NCBI RefSeq assembly: GCF_001279005.1
Contig: NZ_LGCN01000277.1
Location: 1 to 6,617 of the forward strand
Source of the DNA: Streptomyces caelestis
Lineage (GTDB): Bacteria > Actinomycetota > Actinomycetes > Streptomycetales > Streptomycetaceae
DNA length: 6,617 bases
Reading direction: 5' to 3'
The position numbers and the translations under genes are program-made. Shown here piece after piece: positions 1 through 4,085 of the stretch; position 1 is the stretch's first letter, and each line of letters opens with the position of its first letter. The notes under the pieces are model-generated. The model searched no databases, had not been told where the DNA came from, and saw only the letters and a list, made by a program, of their open reading frames with translations.

Positions 1-21
1 CCCCTGTGCTACGCACAGGGG
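1..21. repeat. Telomeric palindrome, 9-bp stem with TAC loop
   Basis: CCCCTGTGC (1-9) pairs perfectly with GCACAGGGG (13-21) around TAC at 10-12. The bottom-strand loop is GTA. It sits where the third archetypal palindrome lies, but the stem sequence differs from the GGG/CCC-rich version I remember. Confidence 0.85.
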
Positions 22-23
22 TT

Positions 24-46
24 GCGCTCCCGCTCCGCGTGAGCGC
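24..46. repeat. Telomeric palindrome, 9 of 10 paired, TCC loop
   Basis: 24-33 pairs with 37-46 around TCC at 34-36. The only unpaired position is C30 opposite T40, which is G opposite A on the bottom strand. The bottom-strand loop is GGA. In the archetype as I recall it, the pair at 30/40 is intact, so this end carries one substitution. Confidence 0.85.
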
Positions 47-48
47 TT

Positions 49-69
49 GCAGGATGCTGCGCATCCTGC
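49..69. repeat. Telomeric palindrome, perfect 9-bp stem, TGC loop
   Basis: GCAGGATGC (49-57) and GCATCCTGC (61-69) are exact reverse complements around TGC at 58-60, giving the GC-TGC-GC tip. The bottom-strand loop is GCA. Confidence 0.9.
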
Positions 70-98
70 TCACCCGCCTTGCTGCGCAAGGCGGGTGA
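70..98. repeat. Telomeric palindrome, perfect 13-bp stem, TGC loop
   Basis: TCACCCGCCTTGC (70-82) pairs perfectly with 86-98 around TGC at 83-85. This is the longest uninterrupted stem of the array and abuts the preceding hairpin with no spacer. The bottom-strand loop is GCA. Confidence 0.9.
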
Positions 99-99
99 C

Positions 100-124
100 G
101 TCCCGTCCGCTGCGCTCCCGGGAC
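100..124. repeat. Telomeric palindrome with internal purine-purine segment
   Basis: GTCCCG (100-105) pairs with CGGGAC (119-124). Inside are three symmetric mismatches (106/118 T·C, 107/117 C·C, 108/116 C·T), then a GC-TGC-GC tip at 109-115. On the bottom strand all three mismatches are purine opposite purine, and the loop is GCA. Confidence 0.75.
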
Positions 125-137
125 TACGTGGCCTGGG

Positions 138-178
138 GCCCTGTGAGTGGCTTGCGCTGCGCTCCAGCCACTGAGGGC
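138..178. repeat. Telomeric palindrome, compound stem with GC-TGC-GC tip
   Basis: The outer stem is 138-142/174-178. After an asymmetric bulge (143-145 opposite 173), AGTGGCT (146-152) pairs with AGCCACT (166-172). The inner part has mismatches 153/165 (T·C) and 155/163 (C·T), pairs at 154/164, 156/162 and 157/161, and loop TGC at 158-160. The outer stem shares bases 174-178 with the next hairpin, so those two pairings exclude each other. Confidence 0.75.
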
Positions 179-190
179 GTTGCGCGCCCT
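174..190. repeat. Telomeric palindrome, 6-bp stem, alternative to the outer stem of its left neighbour
   Basis: AGGGCG (174-179) pairs with CGCCCT (185-190). 180/184 is a T·G opposition, and the loop is TGC at 181-183. Bases 174-178 are also used by the outer stem of the hairpin at 138-178, so this may be a structural switch or simply one of two possible folds. Confidence 0.6.
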
Positions 191-196
191 GGAAGC

Positions 197-217
197 CGGC
201 CCCGCTGCGCGGTGCCG
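197..217. repeat. Telomeric palindrome, 8 pairs with one mismatch, TGC loop
   Basis: 197-200 pairs with 214-217 and CCGC (202-205) with GCGG (209-212). C201 opposes T213, which is G opposite A on the bottom strand. The loop is TGC at 206-208, GCA on the bottom strand. Confidence 0.75.
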
Positions 218-221
218 TCAA

Positions 222-236
222 CGGGCCTTCGGCCCG
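222..236. repeat. Innermost telomeric palindrome, 6-bp stem, TTC loop
   Basis: CGGGCC (222-227) and GGCCCG (231-236) pair perfectly around TTC at 228-230. The bottom-strand loop is GAA. The GCAGTAAGAGGGAG that follows resembles the G/A-rich DNA I recall just inside the archetypal palindromes. Confidence 0.8.
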
Positions 237-273
237 AGCAGTAAGAGGGAGGGGGTGGTTGGGGGCGGTGACC

Positions 274-291
274 CTGCATCAGGTGATGCAG
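274..291. promoter_or_regulatory. 18-bp dyad between telomere and first gene, possible operator
   Basis: CTGCATCA (274-281) and TGATGCAG (284-291) are exact reverse complements with a 2-base centre (GG). The short spacer suits a dimeric DNA-binding protein better than a hairpin, and it differs from the triloop telomere hairpins. It lies 37 bases upstream of the ATG at 329. A weak -10-like TAGCAT follows at 296-301 but has no convincing -35. The rest of 237-328 is G-rich non-coding DNA with no other recognisable element. Operator function is inferred from symmetry and position only. Confidence 0.4.
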
Positions 292-328
292 CATGTAGCA
301 TTGGCGAAAACACGGTAGGGGTGGGGTC

Positions 329-997
329 ATGACGGTCAGTGAGAGAATCCCTGGAGGGATTACACGTAGGGCTCAATATTTTATTGGGTGTCATGGTCAC
401 TGGACTGGTCGTAGCGATATAGAGCAGTACAGGGCTCGGTGGATGGAGTATGGGATCCCTGAGGCTCAGATCGACCGGGTGGCCGCCTTCGAGGCTGTCT
501 GGGGTGGTCTGGCTCTTCCTCCTTCTCCTCACTATGACGGAGGGCCTCGGACGCTCAGCGGGGACATACCCGAGGGGCCGGACCCTGACTGGCACTTCGG
601 AGCCGGTGCGCAGCGTACGGCTCTTCCCTACTCGTTCGTGATCGGTCCGGGTGGGGAGTTCGGGCTTCATGCCGGGAAGTGGGTGCCGTTGCACGTCAGT
701 GTTGAGGGGTGGGTGGAGGCTCTGGCTTTGGCAGATCACGCCCGTAGGTGTGCGCGCGCGACCACGATGTTGACGGGTGGTGCTGTGGACGACCTTGAGC
801 TGGAGGGGTTCGAGGCCGTGCCGGAGGTTGCCGGACTCGCGGACACCTGGTGGCGCGGCAGCGATTCGCTGATTGCCGTCTACCGGGGCGAAGCCGAGGT
901 CATGGAGGCGCCGCAGTGCAAGACCGCCACCATCTACGCCGGACTCGACGAATGGGGACTTCGAGGACTCGACGACATCGTCAGACCTTCGAAGTAA
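329..997 (+). CDS. Uncharacterised telomere-proximal protein, possibly SUKH-like
   Basis: This 222-aa protein is the first gene inside the telomere. No signal peptide or membrane segment is visible and it looks cytosolic. Recognisable stretches are FEAVWGGLALPP (about residues 54-65), ALPYSFVIGPGGEFGLH (about 98-114), then WVPLHVSVEGWVEALAL. The order (an early Trp-Gly-Gly-Leu turn, a central beta-rich part, and a late Trp/Glu helix) is reminiscent of the SUKH (SMI1/KNR4) fold, often found in immunity proteins, but I cannot confirm membership. The start is ATG at 329, after a G-rich purine run at 317-326 that can serve as ribosome binding site. Third codon positions are G or C in only 11 of the first 31 codons (hand count), but in 24 of the last 32, so the gene's 5' part is atypical for Streptomyces. 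Forty bases separate it from the helicase on the same strand, so cotranscription is likely. Confidence 0.75.
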   Translation: MTVSERIPGGITRRAQYFIGCHGHWTGRSDIEQYRARWMEYGIPEAQIDRVAAFEAVWGGLALPPSPHYDGGPRTLSGDIPEGPDPDWHFGAGAQRTALPYSFVIGPGGEFGLHAGKWVPLHVSVEGWVEALALADHARRCARATTMLTGGAVDDLELEGFEAVPEVAGLADTWWRGSDSLIAVYRGEAEVMEAPQCKTATIYAGLDEWGLRGLDDIVRPSK

Positions 998-1037
998 CCT
1001 CACCGCCTGAAATTGTGTCCGGGAAAGGGAAGCAGGA

Positions 1038-3629
1038 ATGCAGGGAATCTTGCTCAGGGAACACCAGGTCGACCAGAAGACGGCCTTCCGTAAATGGGTG
1101 GGATTCCCTTCAAGATCATCTGTGCCCCGGCAGGGTGCCCGGGGCACGATCGTGTCCGCGACCGGATCGGGCAAGACGATCACCGCCGCCGCGTGCGCGC
1201 TGGAGTCCTTCCCGCGCGGGCGGATCCTCGTGACCGTGCCGACCCTGGACCTGCTCGTGCAGACCGCTCAGGCGTGGCGGTTGGTGGGCCACCGGGCGCC
1301 GATGGTCGCGGTGTGCTCGCTGGAGAGCGATGCGGTGCTCAACTCTCTGGGCGTGCGCACCACCACGAACCCGATCCAGCTCGCTCTGTGGGCCGGGTCC
1401 GGTCCGGTCGTCGTGTTCGCCACGTACGCCTCCCTGGTCGACCGCGAGGACCCGGAGGACCCCACGGGGCAGCGGAAGGTGCGGGGGCCACTGGAGGCCG
1501 CTCTGGCGGGCGGAGAGCGGCTGTACGGCCAGCGCATGGACGGCTTCGACCTCGCGATCGTGGATGAGGCCCACGGAACCGCCGGTGATCTTGGTCGTCC
1601 GTGGGCGGCGATCCACGACAACGCCCGGATCCCGGCGGACTTCAGGTTGTACCTGACCGCGACCCCGCGCATCCTCGCCTCGCCCCGGCCGCAGAGGGAC
1701 GCCGGCGGCCAGGAGTTGGAGCTCGCGTCGATGGGGCAGGACTCCGCCACCTACGGGCCGTGGCTGGCCGAGCTGGCTCTCTCGGAGGCGATCGAGCGGG
1801 GCATCCTCGCCGGGTTCGAGATCGACGTCCTCGAGATCCGCGACCCCTCCCCCGTCCTCGGGGAATCGGAGGAGGCGCAGCGGGGCCGGCGCCTGGGGCT
1901 CCTCCAGACGGCGCTCCTGGAGCACGCGGCGGCGTACAACCTGCGTACGGTCATGACGTTCCACCAGAGGGTGGAGGAGGCTGCGGCGTTCGCGGAGAAA
2001 CTGCCGGCGTCGTCGATCGACGCGGCCTTCTACGAGCTGGAGCCGGGCCGCCACGTCTCCCCGGAGCGGGTGTGGTCGGCATGGCTGTGCGGCGACCACC
2101 TCGTCACCGAACGACGCGAGGTACTCCAGCAGTTCGCCAACGGCATCGACGCGGCCGGGCGTCGGGTGCACCGGGCGTTCCTCGCCAGCTGCCGCGTGCT
2201 CGGGGAAGGCGTCGACATCACCGGCGAGCGGGGAGTCGAGGCCGTCTGCTTCGCGGATACCCGCGGCTCCCAGGTCGAGATCGTGCAGAACATCGGCCGG
2301 GCTCTTCGGCTCAACCGGGACGGCTCCACGAAGGTCGCGCGGATCATCGTGCCCGTCTTCCTCGAGCCCGGAGAGGATCCCACCGACATGGTCGCCTCCG
2401 CCTCGTATGCCGGGCTGGTCGCTGTGCTCCAAGGCCTACGCAGCCACGATGAGCGCCTGGTCGAGCAGCTCGCCTCCCGCGCGCTCACCAGCGGCAAACG
2501 CAAGGTCCACGTGCAGCGTGACGAGGACGGGCGGATCATCGGAGCCAGCGGGGAGAGCGACGGCGAGGACCAAGCGCAGAACGGCACCAATGCCGCTGCC
2601 CAGTCAGCCCTGCTCCACTTCTCCAGCCCGCGCGACGCCGCGACCATCGCGGCCTTCCTGCGCACCCGGGTCTACCGGCCCGAGTCCCTGGTCTGGCTCG
2701 AGGGCTACCAGGCCCTGCTGCGCTGGCGGAAGGAGAACCAGATCGCTGGCGTCTACGCCGTGCCCTACGACGTAGACGCCGAGGTCGGGACGACGAAGGC
2801 GTTTCCACTTGGGCGGTGGGTGCACCAGCAGCGCAAGGCCCTGCGAGCCGGAGAGCTGGAGGAGCGGCGCAAGACGCTGCTCGACGCACCCGAGGCCGGC
2901 ATGGTCTGGGAGCCGGGCGAAGAGGCGTGGGAGGCCAAGCTCGCCGCGCTGCGGTCCTACCGGCGGGCAACCGGGCACCTCGCGCCGCGACAGGACGCGG
3001 TCTGGGGCGAGAGCGAGGGCCTTGTGCCTATCGGGCAGCTTCTGGCGAACCTGCGTCGCAAGGGCGGCCTCGGCAAGAACCCCGAACGAGCCGCCCTACG
3101 CGCGCAGCAACTGACCGCCATCGACCCCGACTGGAACTGCCCCTGGCCACTGGACTGGCAACGTCACTACCGGGTCCTCGCGGACCTGGTCGACGCCGAC
3201 GGCAGCCTGCCCGAGATCCAGCCGGGCGTGTTGATGGACGGCGATGACATCGGGCGGTGGCTCCAGCGGCAGGCCCAGCCGGGTACTTGGGCACAGTTGT
3301 CGACCGAGCAGCAGGAGCGGCTGTCCAAGCTGGGCGTGAAGCCCGCCCAGGCGCCGCCTCCCGCCCCTGCGGCAGCGCGTGCGACGAAGCCGGGCAAGGC
3401 GCAGCAGGCGTTCCAGCGCGGCCTGGCGGCCCTCGCACAGTGGGTGGAGCGGGAAGGCGCCCACCGGCCGGTACCGCGCAGCCACGCTGAGGAGATCGCG
3501 GTCGACGGTGCGACGGAGCCGGTGGTCATCAAGCTGGGTGTGTGGGTGTCCAACACAAAGGCAAGGCGCGACAAACTCACCGGCGAGCAGCTCGCCGCCC
3601 TCGCCGAACTCGGCGTCAACTGGGCATGA
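1038..3629 (+). CDS. TtrA-like terminal DEAD/DEAH-box helicase with HA repeats
   Basis: An 863-aa superfamily 2 helicase. ATPase core: LREHQ at 6-10 (Q-motif-like), Walker A SATGSGKT at 40-47 (Lys46), VPTLDLL at 67-73, DEAH at 176-179, TAT at 207-209, GEGVDI at 389-394, and QNIGRALR at 417-424 with its arginine finger region. The C-terminal third carries four helicase-associated (HA) repeats with spaced aromatic residues and a closing G..W or Gly: about 553-624, 631-699, 707-769 and 791-863. The last is set off by an Ala/Pro-rich linker at 770-790. HA repeats are thought to contact nucleic acid. This architecture beside a telomere matches the terminal helicases of Streptomyces replicons; ttrA of S. 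lividans has been linked to conjugal transfer. The start is ATG at 1038, with AAGGGA at 1025-1030 and 7-base spacing. All catalytic motifs are intact. Function in this strain is inferred. Confidence 0.9.
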   Translation: MQGILLREHQVDQKTAFRKWVGFPSRSSVPRQGARGTIVSATGSGKTITAAACALESFPRGRILVTVPTLDLLVQTAQAWRLVGHRAPMVAVCSLESDAVLNSLGVRTTTNPIQLALWAGSGPVVVFATYASLVDREDPEDPTGQRKVRGPLEAALAGGERLYGQRMDGFDLAIVDEAHGTAGDLGRPWAAIHDNARIPADFRLYLTATPRILASPRPQRDAGGQELELASMGQDSATYGPWLAELALSEAIERGILAGFEIDVLEIRDPSPVLGESEEAQRGRRLGLLQTALLEHAAAYNLRTVMTFHQRVEEAAAFAEKLPASSIDAAFYELEPGRHVSPERVWSAWLCGDHLVTERREVLQQFANGIDAAGRRVHRAFLASCRVLGEGVDITGERGVEAVCFADTRGSQVEIVQNIGRALRLNRDGSTKVARIIVPVFLEPGEDPTDMVASASYAGLVAVLQGLRSHDERLVEQLASRALTSGKRKVHVQRDEDGRIIGASGESDGEDQAQNGTNAAAQSALLHFSSPRDAATIAAFLRTRVYRPESLVWLEGYQALLRWRKENQIAGVYAVPYDVDAEVGTTKAFPLGRWVHQQRKALRAGELEERRKTLLDAPEAGMVWEPGEEAWEAKLAALRSYRRATGHLAPRQDAVWGESEGLVPIGQLLANLRRKGGLGKNPERAALRAQQLTAIDPDWNCPWPLDWQRHYRVLADLVDADGSLPEIQPGVLMDGDDIGRWLQRQAQPGTWAQLSTEQQERLSKLGVKPAQAPPPAPAAARATKPGKAQQAFQRGLAALAQWVEREGAHRPVPRSHAEEIAVDGATEPVVIKLGVWVSNTKARRDKLTGEQLAALAELGVNWA

Positions 3630-3742
3630 TGATCAACGAGGAAGCGTGTTGTCCGTGTCTGGCGATGCACCGAGGCGGAGTCACGGTGGCGGCGGTGCGG
3701 TGGTGAGATACCGCGCCGGGGGTGTTCGAGGGCGGGCGTTTT

Positions 3743-3772
3743 CTGCCAACTCCACCCGGGCGGCGCTATTAT
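3743..3772 (+). promoter_or_regulatory. Candidate promoter for the KTSC gene
   Basis: CTGCCA (3743-3748, 4 of 6 to TTGACA) and TATTAT (3767-3772, 5 of 6 to TATAAT) are separated by 18 bases. TATTAT is a rare AT-rich patch in this GC-rich DNA. Transcription would begin near 3779, about 40 bases before the TTG start at 3820. The rest of the 190-base gap after the helicase stop (3630-3819) shows no gene and no clear terminator. Confidence 0.45.
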
Positions 3773-3806
3773 CGGTCGATCACGCAACGCCTGACACGTT
3801 GGCCGC

Positions 3807-3812
3807 AGGAGG
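3807..3812 (+). promoter_or_regulatory. Consensus ribosome binding site that decides a TTG start
   Basis: AGGAGG is a perfect Shine-Dalgarno core, 7 bases before TTG at 3820 and 4 bases before TTG at 3817. No ATG or GTG lies in frame near the conserved domain, so this site places the start at 3820 in preference to any longer reading frame. Confidence 0.75.
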
Positions 3813-3819
3813 CGTCTTG

Positions 3820-4032
3820 TTGCACGAGCAGGTTCGCTCCTCGAATGTCCGGTCGGTGGGCTACAGCCAGCAGGAGCGTGTGCTTGAGGTCGCCTTTCAC
3901 AGCGGAGGGGTGTACCGCTACGACGGCGTGCCTGCGGACGTGCACACGGCCTTGATGGCGGCTCCCAGCAAGGGCGGTTTCCTGGCCCGCTTCATCAAGG
4001 GCCGCTACGTCTACCGCCGCGTCTCGGGCTGA
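3820..4032 (+). CDS. KTSC-domain small protein
   Basis: Seventy residues beginning (M)HEQVRSSNVRSVGYS. Nearly the whole chain is one KTSC domain: SSN..SVGYS near the N terminus, LEVAF, the central YXY motif in GVYRYDGVP, then a SKGGFLARFIKGRYVYR C-terminal end. KTSC is a domain of about 60 aa found alone in bacteria and at the C terminus of some lysyl-tRNA synthetases; nucleic-acid (RNA) binding has been suggested but not shown to my knowledge. The same frame is open upstream to 3379, inside the helicase gene, but that part is Arg/Ser-rich and has no domain similarity. The TTG with a perfect AGGAGG fits both domain length and translation signals. The OLD-family gene starts 53 bases downstream on the same strand. 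A functional tie to it is unproven. Confidence 0.85.
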   Translation: MHEQVRSSNVRSVGYSQQERVLEVAFHSGGVYRYDGVPADVHTALMAAPSKGGFLARFIKGRYVYRRVSG

Positions 4033-4056
4033 CGCACCCGTCGTTCCGTCTAGGTT
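4029..4056 (+). promoter_or_regulatory. Candidate promoter for the OLD-family gene
   Basis: CTGACG (4029-4034, 4 of 6 to TTGACA) and TAGGTT (4051-4056, the TAGnnT form common in Streptomyces) lie 16 bases apart. The predicted start near 4063 gives a leader of about 23 bases, holding GAGG at 4077-4080 before GTG at 4086. The -35 overlaps the stop codon of the KTSC gene, so the OLD gene may have its own promoter as well as read-through. There is no experimental support. Confidence 0.35.
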
Positions 4057-4085
4057 CCTTCCATCGTTGTCGAGTTGAGGCACGC

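Larger units (their letters stand above)
1..236. other. Streptomyces-type telomere (left replicon end), outermost palindromes missing
   Basis: Nine hairpins follow each other almost without spacing: 1-21, 24-46, 49-69, 70-98, 100-124, 138-178, 174-190, 197-217 and 222-236. Order, tips (mostly GC-TGC-GC on the top strand) and linkers such as the TTGCGCTCCCGCTCCGCG block at 22-39 match the archetypal Streptomyces telomere as I remember it, from about its third palindrome onward. The first two palindromes, starting CCCGCGGAGCGGG in that archetype, are absent, so about 40-50 terminal bases are probably missing from the assembly. In the family this DNA is bound by terminal protein and its partner, and the folded 3' strand serves in end patching. 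Whether the replicon is a chromosome or a plasmid cannot be decided. The hairpin structure is seen directly; the telomere identity rests on family knowledge recalled without a database search. Confidence 0.9.

Noticed and set aside
1..236. CRISPR array or tRNA cluster as explanation for the repeated hairpins
   Set aside because: The stems differ in sequence and length, there are no equal spacers, and no cloverleaf with TTCGA-type arm is seen. The order and tips fit telomeric palindromes.
218..1183. Long minus-strand open frame (321 codons) opposite the first gene
   Set aside because: It runs into the telomeric array, has low-complexity Arg/Pro/Ser composition and no domain pattern, and is antisense to a better-supported frame. 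It is a shadow of high-GC DNA.
1116..2432. 438-codon minus-strand open frame opposite the helicase
   Set aside because: Arg/Gly/Leu-rich composition typical of the antisense of high-GC coding DNA; the plus strand carries all helicase motifs in order.
3379..3819. Long N-terminal extension of the KTSC protein into the helicase gene
   Set aside because: The extension is a frame-shifted reading of the HA-repeat region, Arg/Ser-rich and without similarity to the family, and a perfect ribosome binding site points to TTG at 3820.
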